Assembly: GCA_947649365.1 (NCBI GenBank)
Contig: CANSRH010000010.1
Coordinates: 1-54,534, forward strand
DNA length: 54,534 nucleotides
Direction: 5' to 3'
Source: an uncultured Mycoplasmatota bacterium
Lineage (GTDB): Bacteria > Bacillota_I > Bacilli_A > RF39 > UBA660
Below the pieces are notes generated by a model. The model saw only the letters and a list, made by a program, of their open reading frames with translations, ran no database searches and had not been told where the DNA came from. Shown piece after piece: positions 37,424-46,639 of this stretch. A program made the position numbers and the translations under genes. The first letter of the stretch is position 1; each line of letters starts with the position of its first letter.

Positions 37424-37885
37424 CTACCTTTCATAGTTTTCAATAAGCATTTCAATATTATTTTCTTCTAAAGCATCATACAAATCTTCTTTATCAAAAT
37501 TTTGTAATTGTCTTAAAGTAAATTTATTATTTAAGTAATTTATAGAAATAAAATTAGTCATTTGCGATAAATCATAATTATAATAATCATCATGAAATTC
37601 CATGATATACTCCTTTAAATCTTCAACAGTATCATCAGACAGTTCTATATTTTTTGCTTTCGCATTATCATAAATTTCTCTATAAATAATAAAACTTTCT
37701 AAATAGGATTTATCTTCCTTTGAAAGTTTGTTATATCTTTCTAACATTTTCATTTGTTTTTCCTCCAATTCATATATTCTTTTGTGATAAATCAATATTT
37801 CTTTTATCACTCTATCATTTTGAAAAATTCTATACCTATGTCCCCAAAAGTTAATCCATATTTTTAAAAACTTTTTCATAATCAT
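37424..37885 (-). CDS. Uncharacterised helical ICE protein
   Basis: 153 residues, helical and charged, with an acidic centre (DDTVEDLKEYIMEFHDDYYNYDLSQM). Not recognised. The first ATG or the second (MKKFLKIW) could be used; the RBS is weak (AGAAGAAGAG). Overlaps the end of the small membrane protein gene upstream. Confidence 0.5.
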   Translation of the reverse strand: MIMKKFLKIWINFWGHRYRIFQNDRVIKEILIYHKRIYELEEKQMKMLERYNKLSKEDKSYLESFIIYREIYDNAKAKNIELSDDTVEDLKEYIMEFHDDYYNYDLSQMTNFISINYLNNKFTLRQLQNFDKEDLYDALEENNIEMLIENYER

Positions 37886-37982
37886 TTTTCTCTTCTTCTC
37901 TTGAAATTCTACTTGAAATAATACAAGCAGACCATAAAAAAATCACTAATAACATTATTAGCGATACTAAAAAAATAAACAT
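37851..37982 (-). CDS. 43-codon single-span membrane protein
   Basis: Starts MFIFLVSLIMLLVIFLWSAC (one transmembrane helix), then a charged tail SSRISREEEKNDYEKVF. RBS AAGGAG 9 nt upstream. It fills the space between 37985-38383 and 37424-37885, overlapping the latter by 35 nt. Size and form resemble other tiny membrane proteins of conjugative modules. Confidence 0.55.
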   Translation of the reverse strand: MFIFLVSLIMLLVIFLWSACIISSRISREEEKNDYEKVFKNMD

Positions 37983-37984
37983 TT

Positions 37985-38383
37985 CTATTTCTCCTTCTCT
38001 TCTTTTAATTTTCTTTTCATTTCTTTTGCAACTTTCATTCTTTTTTTAAAATCTTCTCTTTCCCATTTTGCAAAGGTTTCGCTAACTATTTTTAACAATT
38101 CTTCAGAGTTATTGCAACTATGTTCAGATTCAATTATATTTCCAGATTTTACTTTTAACTTATTATCTTCTTTAGAATAGTTCAAGTCCACATTAAAATC
38201 ATCTTGAAATCTTGGATATGGATATTCTTTATAATCAGTTGATACCTTATCATTGTAATCTAATTCAATTTCTTCATTATTATACATTTCTTCTGCCATA
38301 AATAAAGCATCATCCAATGTATCAGCATCTATTTCTACTACTCTACTTAATGTTTCTACTACTTCAATATTAAATTTTGCCAT
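37985..38383 (-). CDS. DpnD/PcfM-like protein
   Basis: 132 residues. MAKFNIEVVETLSRVVEIDADTLDDALFMAEEMYNNEEIEL matches the DpnD/PcfM pattern (strand, LSRVVEVxAD, helix with EAxxxVxxxY), a small domain frequent in conjugative elements and near Dpn systems. The C-terminus is a basic/acidic helix. Starts 23 nt after a terminator hairpin. Confidence 0.65.
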   Translation of the reverse strand: MAKFNIEVVETLSRVVEIDADTLDDALFMAEEMYNNEEIELDYNDKVSTDYKEYPYPRFQDDFNVDLNYSKEDNKLKVKSGNIIESEHSCNNSEELLKIVSETFAKWEREDFKKRMKVAKEMKRKLKEEKEK

Positions 38384-38406
38384 AGTGTCCTCCTTTCTTT
38401 CAATAT

Positions 38407-38430
38407 AAAAAGAGCAACTATAAATTGCTC
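38407..38430 (-). terminator. Terminator-like hairpin between relaxase and DpnD/PcfM-like gene
   Basis: GAGCAA (38412-38417) pairs with TTGCTC (38425-38430); on the minus strand the stem is followed by five T and then directly by the AAAGGAGG ribosome binding site of the next gene. Confidence 0.5.
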
Positions 38431-39789
38431 CTATTTCTCATTTGAATAATTAAATAATTTACTAAATTCTTCTGTTGCTTTATTCATTTCATAATTGATA
38501 TTTTTAATCGCCTTTTCCATTTTATATTTACTAGGAAATTTTAACATATTATTACTACCTTTAAAGTAATTATCTAAAACTTGTTTTCTTCTTTCTTTAT
38601 CAGTTCTATTTTCTCTTTTAGAATTTTGATATGCTACTTCTTGAATCAAATCTTCTATTGTTATATGATCCAAATCATTTTTATTTTTAACAATAAATGA
38701 AATACGATTATATTTATATAAAGCATGGTTAACAATAGAGTTCAAAATATAATTATCAATATACTCTTCTTTTTTATTAACAATACTATTATTTAATATA
38801 TCGCTATCAATATTATTTTCATAATCTAACTTTTCAAAATATTTATTTAATTTATCTAAATCATCATTGACATCATTCTTTTTATTATAAAGGAAAGAAC
38901 TCTCATCATTTAATAAATATTTTTTTATATCTTTTGTTAAACATTTTATTTCTTTTCCTAATTCATTATTCTTAATAGAATTATATTTTACTTTATTAGA
39001 ATTTTGATTATTTATGCTACGATATTCTTTTACAAGCTCTCCTAATTTTAAAATTTTCTCTTCTATAAAAATCTCATCTACATTTTTTAGAATAAAATTT
39101 TTTTCATTAGGATTAAAAAATGATTTTAGATAATCAATATCTTCATTTGTTTTCTTCAATAAAGGTGTGTAATACTTTTCTCTTTCAATAGAAAGTTCTA
39201 TTAGTCTTTTTAAATACCTTTGTTCATCTACTGTAATCTTACCTTTTCTTCGATAATTTACTTTATTATCACAATAAAGGTAATTTGGTTTCTTTTCTAT
39301 GAATGCGAGATGTATGTGAGGATGTTTTTTATTTGTATGAATGGAAAAAACATAACTCATATTTTTAACATCTTTGAATCCACAATATTTTAAAAACTGT
39401 GGCATTATTTCTTTTGCCATTTTTTGTTCTAAATCTTTTATAGAAATATTTTCAGTTAGATATTCTGGTTGAAAACTAACTATACCTTTCCATAAATTAG
39501 ATTTTTCTATATATTTCTTATAATCAGTTTTAATTTTTTTTATATCCTGTTTAGTTGCATACTTCCCATTTTCTAAAACGAGATTTATATTTTCTCTTCG
39601 TGTATGCCCCATATAATATTCAAACATACCAACTACTTTCTTTTTTGCATTTGAAAAGTAATCGACCATATCATCTACATCTTTTAATCTATCTTCCTTA
39701 TAACTTAAAGAATTATTTTTATTATCAACACAATTAAGTGCTAAACAATATTTACTTTTAAAAATGACATTAGGACTTTTTTTACTCAT
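38431..39789 (-). CDS. MobL-type relaxase
   Basis: Nicks oriT and leads the transferred strand. 452 residues beginning MSKKSPNVIFKSKYCLAL; the three-histidine metal site lies in SIHTNKKHPHIHLAFIEKKP (about 148-165), and the early YYMGH/RR region and LFKSKY-type start fit MobL relaxases of Firmicutes. The catalytic Tyr is probably one of the N-terminal tyrosines (for example SYKED or EYYMGH), not determinable here. The C-terminal half is helical and charged. Start overlaps the stop of the upstream ribbon-helix-helix gene. Confidence 0.85.
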   Translation of the reverse strand: MSKKSPNVIFKSKYCLALNCVDNKNNSLSYKEDRLKDVDDMVDYFSNAKKKVVGMFEYYMGHTRRENINLVLENGKYATKQDIKKIKTDYKKYIEKSNLWKGIVSFQPEYLTENISIKDLEQKMAKEIMPQFLKYCGFKDVKNMSYVFSIHTNKKHPHIHLAFIEKKPNYLYCDNKVNYRRKGKITVDEQRYLKRLIELSIEREKYYTPLLKKTNEDIDYLKSFFNPNEKNFILKNVDEIFIEEKILKLGELVKEYRSINNQNSNKVKYNSIKNNELGKEIKCLTKDIKKYLLNDESSFLYNKKNDVNDDLDKLNKYFEKLDYENNIDSDILNNSIVNKKEEYIDNYILNSIVNHALYKYNRISFIVKNKNDLDHITIEDLIQEVAYQNSKRENRTDKERRKQVLDNYFKGSNNMLKFPSKYKMEKAIKNINYEMNKATEEFSKLFNYSNEK

Positions 39790-40111
39790 GGTAATTTTTA
39801 TTCTTTCCTAAAATCTCATTTAAACATTTATCATCTTTTATATCTGCATTGGATAAATATCCATGATTAGCAAAATGTTGAGATGATATATTAAAATGAA
39901 GATACTGCCTTTTAGATATTCCTTCAAGTTGTTTTGAAATAGCATTTAATCTTTCATCTAATTCCTTCAAATAGTTAATCTCTTTTGGTTGATCCATAAA
40001 TTGTTTTACTATGGAAGCAATAATTTTATTGATAGATGTTTTATTCTCTGTCGCAGTTAGATTAAGTCTATCATACATATAATCATCAATTCTTATAGTT
40101 AATTTTTTCAT
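39782..40111 (-). CDS. Ribbon-helix-helix mobilisation accessory protein (MobC-like)
   Basis: 109 residues. MKKLTIRIDDYMYDRLNLTATENKTSINKIIASIVKQFM is a ribbon-helix-helix DNA-binding domain (beta strand LTIRID, two helices), followed by a coiled coil LKELDERLNAISKQLEG. Such proteins bind oriT and help the relaxase; overlap with the relaxase start supports that role. Confidence 0.75.
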   Translation of the reverse strand: MKKLTIRIDDYMYDRLNLTATENKTSINKIIASIVKQFMDQPKEINYLKELDERLNAISKQLEGISKRQYLHFNISSQHFANHGYLSNADIKDDKCLNEILGKNKNYHE

Positions 40112-40123
40112 GATGCACCTTTT

Positions 40124-40537
40124 TTATTTTAATGATACTGGAATAACATTTATTTCACTATCACTTATTTGTAACAAATAATATTTTGATTCATCATGCA
40201 AATTTTTTGAATGATTGATTTCTATTTTTTTATGATTAGATGAATAAGTATATTTATTTCTTTCAATAAAATATTCATCTCCATACATTTTATACTTTTC
40301 TATCCAAGAATGCAACCTTTTTTGAGGAGTTCTTCCATCAAGTATAGTCATATCAAAACCTGCACTTTCAAAAATTTGTCTAGCTGTTTTTTCTGGATGG
40401 GATATTTTTTCATAAATTGCCCATAGTTTAAATTCTTTTTTATATACAATTTGACTTTTATTTTTTATGGATAATACATTACCACTTTGAAATAATCTTC
40501 TTATTTCTTCATCAGTATATACACGAATTCTAGTCAT
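40124..40537 (-). CDS. HTH-domain protein of the mobilisation region
   Basis: 137 residues. The central segment ...SQIVYKKEFKLWAIYEKISHPEKTARQIFESAGFDMTILDGRTPQKRLHSWIEKYKMYG matches a widespread Firmicutes HTH family related to transposase-type helix-turn-helix proteins. A Tyr- and Lys-rich tail follows. Overlaps the upstream gene by 8 nt. Probably a DNA-binding regulator or relaxosome part; the exact role is unknown. Confidence 0.6.
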   Translation of the reverse strand: MTRIRVYTDEEIRRLFQSGNVLSIKNKSQIVYKKEFKLWAIYEKISHPEKTARQIFESAGFDMTILDGRTPQKRLHSWIEKYKMYGDEYFIERNKYTYSSNHKKIEINHSKNLHDESKYYLLQISDSEINVIPVSLK

Positions 40538-40739
40538 TATTTAACACCTCGCTTTTAATTTTTTTATTTTGTTCTTCATAATATTTATCAAATTTTTCCA
40601 TATAAGTTCCATACCCTAATTCGATAATATAGGTCAACATTTTATTAAAACTCATATTATTTTTTATTGCTAACAACTCTATTCTTGTTTTTAAATTATT
40701 ATCAATTCTTAAAGTTGTTCTAATTAAACCTCTTATCAT
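40530..40739 (-). CDS. Short ribbon-helix-helix protein next to oriT
   Basis: 69 residues from MIRGLIRTTLRIDNNLKTRIELLAIKNNMSFNKML. TTLRID strand plus two helices is a ribbon-helix-helix domain. The start is fixed by the GGAGG 5 nt upstream; a longer reading frame extends into the oriT repeats and is not coding. Candidate oriT-binding repressor/accessory factor. Confidence 0.7.
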   Translation of the reverse strand: MIRGLIRTTLRIDNNLKTRIELLAIKNNMSFNKMLTYIIELGYGTYMEKFDKYYEEQNKKIKSEVLNND

Positions 40740-40765
40740 AAAACCTCCATTTCTAATAATGAATG

Positions 40766-41011
40766 GTAGCCACTTTCCACATTTTGAATGTGTTTTCTTA
40801 ATAAAAATATTGCATATTTTTAATGGGCATAAGGGGAGCGACACCACAAACTTAATTTTCCTTTATAAAATCAAGTATAAATTATGGTGTCTTACTTTTT
40901 TCGCACTTGCGAAAATGACCACTTTTCATGTGGAAAGTGGCTACCTATGTTGTTTTTTTACTTTTATTTCAATACTTTTCTATGACCACATCTTATGTGG
41001 AAAGTGGCTAC
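40766..41011. other. Probable origin of transfer (oriT) with repeats
   Basis: Gene-free 276 nt between the RHH gene and the M23 gene. Three copies of a 17-mer: GTAGCCACTTTCCACAT inverted at 40766-40782, and ATGTGGAAAGTGGCTAC direct at 40928-40944 and 40995-41011, the last two both preceded by ATGACCAC. A perfect 8-bp inverted repeat TTTTCGCA-CT-TGCGAAAA (40898-40915) and a long-spaced GACACCA/TGGTGTC pair (40840-40846, 40885-40891) next to CATAAGGGGAGC give a nic-like layout. Position beside relaxase accessory genes supports oriT. Confidence 0.7.
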
Positions 41012-41015
41012 TTAC

Positions 41016-41951
41016 CTAATTTATAGGACTAAAAGGTGCTTCCCCATTATTAAAACTAGGGGGATTATAACCACTGTTTGTTGTTCTTGATAAAGTAAAA
41101 TCTATAAACTTCATACCATCAAGTAACCCTCCATTTTGATCTTGTACTTGATAATGAAGATGGTTACCAGTTGAGTGTCCTGTTGTTCCAACTGAAGCAA
41201 CTTCTGTCCAATGATTTACTTTATCTCCTACCTTAACCTTTGAACTATTTGGATAAAGATGAGCAAAAACTACATAATAAGTTTCAGCATAATCCTCATC
41301 ACATTTTATTGTTATTGTATTACCAATACTATTCCCACTTTTATCATAAGGAATATTCTCACTTTGAGTATAATTAACTTTTTCTACTGTCCCACTACAA
41401 ACTGAATATACTGGAGTTTGAGCAGGTACTGCTAAATCCCAACCATTATGAACATTACTTTTTCCATAAATAACTCTTTGTTCATTAAAAAAACTTGTTA
41501 CTGTAAATGACTGAACATCTAATGGAAAATTAAAATATCCTGTACTTACTATTAAATAATCTTCATTTTCTTTTAAATTACTTTCCATACAAGCACCCAT
41601 ATTTTTAACTCGTACATCTTCACAAACAGTTGATATTTCTTTCGCAGTTTTCGCTTCTACATTTTGATTCATGGTGTAAAGTGTATCTATTGTTAGACCA
41701 TTGTTTTCTAAATAGAAATATAATATTCTTTGAAGTGGTACATACCCATTTCTTAAATATTTATTTACAGTCATAGTATAAGCATCAGCATATTCTGCAT
41801 TATTACTTACCTTTTCTTTTGTTAAATTAGTTCCAAAAAAATCTAATAACATAAGAACACAAATTAAAATAACCATAACAAATGCTATGGATAAAATGGT
41901 ACTACCACCAATAATTTTCAAAAAGATATTTTGTTTCTTCTTATTTTTCAT
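41016..41951 (-). CDS. M23 cell-wall hydrolase of the secretion module
   Basis: 311 residues with one N-terminal transmembrane helix (about 14-38). Residues about 75-125 may be a substrate or stalk region. The C-terminal LytM/M23 peptidase has the zinc ligands of HNGWD (about 169-173), AHLYP and HLHYQVQD (about 266). It would cleave peptide crosslinks to open the wall for the conjugation channel. Starts next to the 60-residue gene (shared base). Confidence 0.9.
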   Translation of the reverse strand: MKNKKKQNIFLKIIGGSTILSIAFVMVILICVLMLLDFFGTNLTKEKVSNNAEYADAYTMTVNKYLRNGYVPLQRILYFYLENNGLTIDTLYTMNQNVEAKTAKEISTVCEDVRVKNMGACMESNLKENEDYLIVSTGYFNFPLDVQSFTVTSFFNEQRVIYGKSNVHNGWDLAVPAQTPVYSVCSGTVEKVNYTQSENIPYDKSGNSIGNTITIKCDEDYAETYYVVFAHLYPNSSKVKVGDKVNHWTEVASVGTTGHSTGNHLHYQVQDQNGGLLDGMKFIDFTLSRTTNSGYNPPSFNNGEAPFSPIN

Positions 41952-42133
41952 TATTTATATTTATGGAATATAGAATAATAAAATCTATTTCCCTTTGATA
42001 ACATTTTTAATAATATATTTCTAGGAATTAAGTCTAATAAGAAATCCATAAATGATTCATTAGGATCATCAAACTCTTCTTGATACATTCTTTTAAATCT
42101 ATTTTTTAATTGTCTATCTGTAAGTTGTTTCAT
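41951..42133 (-). CDS. Small protein between VirB4 and the M23 hydrolase
   Basis: 60 residues, basic and helical, with MDFLLDLIPRNILLKMLSKGNRFYY. Overlaps both neighbours, which supports translation. No family recognised. Confidence 0.55.
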   Translation of the reverse strand: MKQLTDRQLKNRFKRMYQEEFDDPNESFMDFLLDLIPRNILLKMLSKGNRFYYSIFHKYK

Positions 42134-44646
42134 ACTTTAAGTTCCTCTCCCATGAGTTCAACTTCAATAGGCGTTGCTAAAATTTTAACTCTTATTCTCT
42201 TCTTTGGATTAACAGTAAGTAGAAATTCTCCCATTTCAGCTTGCATCAAAAATTCCTTTTGTGTATCAGTTAATGGATTTTGATAGAACAATTTTAAATA
42301 AGTAGTCAAATCATCTTCTTTTAACATACCTACAAGTTGATATTGGCAATTATTAAAAATTGCAGTAGCACTTCTAACTGAATCATCATCTCCAATAAAG
42401 TCATGAATACTTTGTGTTGCTGGAACGAATGAACCATGATATTTTCTAATTCTTCTTGCAATTTGTTCAAATGTTAAGATAACTTCGCTATCAGTATTTT
42501 TAAGATATAAATGAAATTCATCTACTACAACCATAATATTTTTAAGCCTTTTACTTCCCTTTTCTTTATCATTAACAATTTTGTTACTGACAATAATGTT
42601 ATTCAAATAAGTAAGTAAATTAACTAATTGAGTTGTAATAATTCTTTTATTTTTACTATATAATAAGTCTTTAACATTGAAAGCAATTAAATCTGAATCG
42701 AGATTAACTGATGTATAACCATTAAATAACATTGCATCAGTTCCAACTTTAAATCTATCTAATAATATTTCTAACTTATCAACTATTTTTAATTGTTCTG
42801 GATTAGTAATCATATTTCTATAATCTGGTAAAAAATCAATTAAATCACTAAAAATAGGATAATCTGTATTCTCTAATTTTTCTAAACTAGATATTTTAGT
42901 ATGTTGTGTAATTCCAAATCTTTTATATAATTTTTCAATCATATCAAGCATAACAACTACTTCACTCTCTTTAATTTCTTCAAAAGCACATTTAATAAAT
43001 GTTTCTAAAGAACCTAAATGTTTTGCTAAAGGACAATCTTCAAAATTCACTTTGTCTATGGTAATATCCTCTTTTTCTTCTCGATCACTTGGAAGGAAGC
43101 GAACCTGTAATGGATTGATAATTCCTCCACTAGAAGAATATAAATCAATATACTCTCCTTTATTTTTAGTAACTAACTTTTGATATTCCCCCTCTGCATC
43201 AAATAAAATTGCTCGATTACCACGATTTATTTCATTGATTATCATTTTCTTTAATGTAAAACTTTTTCCCCCTCCAGTCGAAGCAATAATTGCTAAATTA
43301 CTAGATGGACGAGTTTTATTTTTATGAAATAAATCAAAGATAGTTGGTAATGCAGTATGAATATCAGTTCCTAACATATATCCTGTTGAATCGTTAAAAT
43401 GAGTAATAGTAAGTGGAAATGATGCAGAAAGAGTTAAACTTGGAAGATAATTATGATAATCATTAAAACCAGATTTTGTTATATCAAATGACTGCCAACC
43501 TTCTAACTGTCTCATACGAGGAACATCTAACTTAATTTGATACACATCTGCTATCTTTTTTAATTCCTTTATTTTATCTTCTCTTTCTCTCTTATTACCT
43601 TTTACTACAATGATAAAATCTACTTCTTTGATTTTTTCATCTCCATTTTTTATTTGAGTCATAAGTGCTTGAAAATTTTCTCTTTCAGTATCCATTTGAG
43701 TAGCATCTGACAATTTTCTTGTAGTACTTCTTTCTGAAATCAAAAATTCATAATTACTATCTAATCTCCTAATAAGTTCTTCAGTTGGAATAGTATCTTT
43801 AATATGGATACAGGCTCTAGTGTCTGGAACATTAAATAGTTCTTCAAAAAATAACTCATCAATAAATGGTGGAATTTTTTTAATGGTTACAATTTGTACC
43901 TCTTCCTCATCTACTTTTAAATAACTCATATTTTCACTAACAAAAAAAGGAGCAACTAATTCTACTAAATCGCTCCACATAATTTGCTCTATACTTGCAT
44001 TGGTTAAGTACAAGTTAACTAAAAATTGATATATTTCTAATTTATTTGTAATTTTTTGAATATTTAATCTTGGTGTCATATTATAGCATTGCATTTCTAC
44101 CTCTTCTACAATGTGATCTAATGCCTTATCATTATCACTAATAATGACAAAGTAATATCTACTTGTTGTAGTAAGATGTTCTCTTTCCAAAATATCTAAT
44201 CGTTCACATCTTTCTTTTAGAAAAGCAACCTTATTTTCATCATGACTAAATTCTTCAATAAGTTTATTGTAATAATCTTTATTTGCATTCAAGTCAATCA
44301 TATCATCTAATTTATATATTCGCAAGTTCAAATCTCTTAATTGATATAAAAACTTTAATTGGTTAAAAAAGTTCGCTTTTTGAGTATTAGATGTCAAAGA
44401 TAAATCTATTGCATCTACTGAATATACTCTAGCAAACTCTCCAGTTTTTAATTTAATAACACCCTCTTCTGATACTGTATCTGCATTTGTGAAAGTTTGA
44501 GCATTTTTATATTTGTTTTTTAATATTTTTTTCGAAATATATGTTTGATTTTTCTTTTCCTTTTTCTTAATGAAAGAAGAAATAATCTTTTTCTCTTTTA
44601 ACTTTTTCTTTTCTTCTTTACTAACTTTCTTTTTCAACAAACTCAT
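42130..44646 (-). CDS. VirB4-like conjugation ATPase
   Basis: 838 residues. N-terminal lysine-rich tail, then the CagE/TrbE/VirB_N domain, Walker A ASTGGGKSFTLKK at about 454, LFDAEGEYQKL, Walker B IMVVVDEFHLYLKN at about 704 and the RRIRKYHGSFVPATQSIHDF segment. Energises assembly and DNA transfer through the type IV channel. Overlaps the PrgI-like gene by 26 nt. Confidence 0.95.
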   Translation of the reverse strand: MSLLKKKVSKEEKKKLKEKKIISSFIKKKEKKNQTYISKKILKNKYKNAQTFTNADTVSEEGVIKLKTGEFARVYSVDAIDLSLTSNTQKANFFNQLKFLYQLRDLNLRIYKLDDMIDLNANKDYYNKLIEEFSHDENKVAFLKERCERLDILEREHLTTTSRYYFVIISDNDKALDHIVEEVEMQCYNMTPRLNIQKITNKLEIYQFLVNLYLTNASIEQIMWSDLVELVAPFFVSENMSYLKVDEEEVQIVTIKKIPPFIDELFFEELFNVPDTRACIHIKDTIPTEELIRRLDSNYEFLISERSTTRKLSDATQMDTERENFQALMTQIKNGDEKIKEVDFIIVVKGNKREREDKIKELKKIADVYQIKLDVPRMRQLEGWQSFDITKSGFNDYHNYLPSLTLSASFPLTITHFNDSTGYMLGTDIHTALPTIFDLFHKNKTRPSSNLAIIASTGGGKSFTLKKMIINEINRGNRAILFDAEGEYQKLVTKNKGEYIDLYSSSGGIINPLQVRFLPSDREEKEDITIDKVNFEDCPLAKHLGSLETFIKCAFEEIKESEVVVMLDMIEKLYKRFGITQHTKISSLEKLENTDYPIFSDLIDFLPDYRNMITNPEQLKIVDKLEILLDRFKVGTDAMLFNGYTSVNLDSDLIAFNVKDLLYSKNKRIITTQLVNLLTYLNNIIVSNKIVNDKEKGSKRLKNIMVVVDEFHLYLKNTDSEVILTFEQIARRIRKYHGSFVPATQSIHDFIGDDDSVRSATAIFNNCQYQLVGMLKEDDLTTYLKLFYQNPLTDTQKEFLMQAEMGEFLLTVNPKKRIRVKILATPIEVELMGEELKV

Positions 44647-44923
44647 TCTCCTTTCCTATATTTTGATATATAAAAATTTTCTGTCTAGAAATAAACTGTA
44701 ACATTAACCCTAAAACTTTATACATTCTATTTTTTTTACTCACATTAACTGGTAATAAACAAAAAATACCAACAAGTAAAAAGATAAGTGATGGTATTTT
44801 AAATGGTGTAAAACAAAATAAAATAATAAAAAAAACTATAATGGGAAATGCAATTAAAATATCTGCTACTTCTATGCCTTTAAATCCTAAATTTCTTTTA
44901 ATTGATTTTAATGTTATATACAA
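44621..44923 (-). CDS. PrgI/VirB3-like membrane protein
   Basis: 100 residues with two adjacent hydrophobic helices (about 22-41 and 43-60), then a KKNRMYKVLGLMLQFISRQKIFIY amphipathic segment. Size, helices and position directly before VirB4 match PrgI/TcpE-type VirB3 equivalents. Confidence 0.75.
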   Translation of the reverse strand: MYITLKSIKRNLGFKGIEVADILIAFPIIVFFIILFCFTPFKIPSLIFLLVGIFCLLPVNVSKKNRMYKVLGLMLQFISRQKIFIYQNIGKENEFVEKES

Positions 44924-44934
44924 ACTTACACCTC

Positions 44935-46326
44935 CTAAATCATATTTTTTCTACGCCTATAATAAGAAGCATTATAACTTGCTCTAGGCATTACCTTTTT
45001 TACTGCACTATTTAAACTACTCGCACCAAAATTCATCATAGCATCACTTGCACTAAACTTGTTAGAATCACTTTTACCTTGCATTTTTTGACCTGTCATC
45101 CACATTTTAGTTCCCATTGCCTTTGCTACTTTTTGAGCTCGTGTTGGTGCTTCTCCACTAGATGGATCAGTTGTACCAAAAGTTCCCAATGCCATACCAA
45201 CTTTTGATAAAGCATCTGAACCCATTGCTTTCCCTGCTTTTATGGAAGCACCAGTTGCTAGTAAACCTCCACCTAAAACTGCTCCTGTTCCAACAGTTGC
45301 TCCTATTCCTGCCATTTTTCCATAACCCATTAAAGACATCAACTGTTCTCTACCACTTGCTGCACTTACATTTGAGCCAATAAACCTATTGATTACTTGA
45401 CTTCCAGTCATGATAAAAGTTGCACATCCTAAATAAAGCAATGTTTTTGTAGTAATATTCATAAATGAATTAGTAAAAAAAGTAGTATCATTTACTTGTT
45501 GCATAACCATTACACTTAAAGTTACAACAAGCATTACTACTGCACTTTGAAGAGCTAATGACACTAATTGTTCTATTACTGCCCCTCTTCTCTGTTTATT
45601 ACAAATACTTGTTGCAAAAACAATAGGAGCAATAGAAAATAAGAATAAAAATTCTATTTGCCTTCTACCTAACATAATTCCTGCAAAAAATAAACTATAT
45701 AAGAAAAACCCACCACAAAATACTGCCATTAACCAATTAACATCATATTTATAATCTTTCTCATCAGAAAAAATAATTTTTGCTTTTGTTACATATTTTG
45801 AAAGATATAATTCATCATTATCAAATGAACCATCTTTTACAACTTCTGCTATACTTTTAGATTCACTAAACTTATCACTATTTTTATAACTATCTTTATA
45901 AGAAATAAACATGGTTAACATGGTATTACTCATTGTTGCATTATTACTACTTTCAAAAATACTACCAGTATAATTAGAAAGTGATATGGAAAAATTGGAT
46001 ACTTGGACAAATAGAAAAGTGGAAAGCATGATAAGCGAACCACATTTTACTATTTCCATAATTATTGTTTTAAAAGTTGTTTCCTCATCTGGATCTAAAA
46101 GTTTATTTACAAATTTCCATATAATGAATAAAGCAAAAATTGTTACTGCTATTGCCATAGCACCTGTATAAAAGTTTCTGAATGCTTGATTATCTGATAT
46201 GGAATTAATTATATCAAAGGCATTTAATTTTTTGATAATGGATAAAAGAGCATCTATTAAGTCATAAATAAAACTAACTAAATACCACCCTAAAGTTCTT
46301 AATAAATCAAATACTTTTAACATCAT
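44935..46326 (-). CDS. VirB6/TrbL-like polytopic channel protein
   Basis: The start chosen is the first of two ATG after GGTGG; an upstream GTG is in frame. 463 residues with about six transmembrane helices (near 35-55, 90-110, 200-225, 235-255, 265-290, 310-330) and a cytoplasmic Gly/Ala/Met-rich tail (GKMAGIGATVGTGAVLGGGL...) ending in a basic RRRKNMI. This plan matches VirB6/TrbL-like proteins of Gram-positive conjugation systems. Confidence 0.8.
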   Translation of the reverse strand: MMLKVFDLLRTLGWYLVSFIYDLIDALLSIIKKLNAFDIINSISDNQAFRNFYTGAMAIAVTIFALFIIWKFVNKLLDPDEETTFKTIIMEIVKCGSLIMLSTFLFVQVSNFSISLSNYTGSIFESSNNATMSNTMLTMFISYKDSYKNSDKFSESKSIAEVVKDGSFDNDELYLSKYVTKAKIIFSDEKDYKYDVNWLMAVFCGGFFLYSLFFAGIMLGRRQIEFLFLFSIAPIVFATSICNKQRRGAVIEQLVSLALQSAVVMLVVTLSVMVMQQVNDTTFFTNSFMNITTKTLLYLGCATFIMTGSQVINRFIGSNVSAASGREQLMSLMGYGKMAGIGATVGTGAVLGGGLLATGASIKAGKAMGSDALSKVGMALGTFGTTDPSSGEAPTRAQKVAKAMGTKMWMTGQKMQGKSDSNKFSASDAMMNFGASSLNSAVKKVMPRASYNASYYRRRKNMI

Positions 46327-46335
46327 AAGAACCAC

Positions 46336-46617
46336 CTATGTAAATAATCTTATGATTATATTGACTAATGAAATTGCTAAAATAATACCAAAAATACCAA
46401 GTAATGTTTGTGTTATTCTCGTTTTTACTCGTGGTTTTTGGTCAACATCAACTACTGCATACATAATAAAACTGATAACTAAAGCAACACCTGCAAGTGA
46501 AATACCTACTGCTAATGCCCAGTCAGTAATTTGTTTGATTACTTTTAAGATGGTGTCAACAGTATATGTACCACCTTCTAATTGTTGAATTGCTAAAACA
46601 TTTAATAAACCTTTCAT
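46336..46617 (-). CDS. VirB2/TrbC-like small membrane protein
   Basis: 93 residues from MKGLLNVLAIQQLEGGTYTV. Two transmembrane helices (about 31-54 and 68-90) separated by a short basic loop DVDQKPRVKTRI, the layout of VirB2-type (maff2/CD1107-like) proteins in Firmicutes ICEs. First gene of the secretion module, behind a terminator-antiterminator leader. RBS AAGGGTG. Confidence 0.75.
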   Translation of the reverse strand: MKGLLNVLAIQQLEGGTYTVDTILKVIKQITDWALAVGISLAGVALVISFIMYAVVDVDQKPRVKTRITQTLLGIFGIILAISLVNIIIRLFT

Positions 46618-46639
46618 TGTATCACCCTTTCTTTCGACT

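Noticed and set aside
40766-41011. CRISPR-like array
   Set aside because: Only three repeat copies, one inverted, with unequal spacing and no cas genes.
40759-41019. 86-codon plus-strand frame across the oriT repeats
   Set aside because: Composed of the repeats themselves, no convincing RBS; the region fits a non-coding oriT better.
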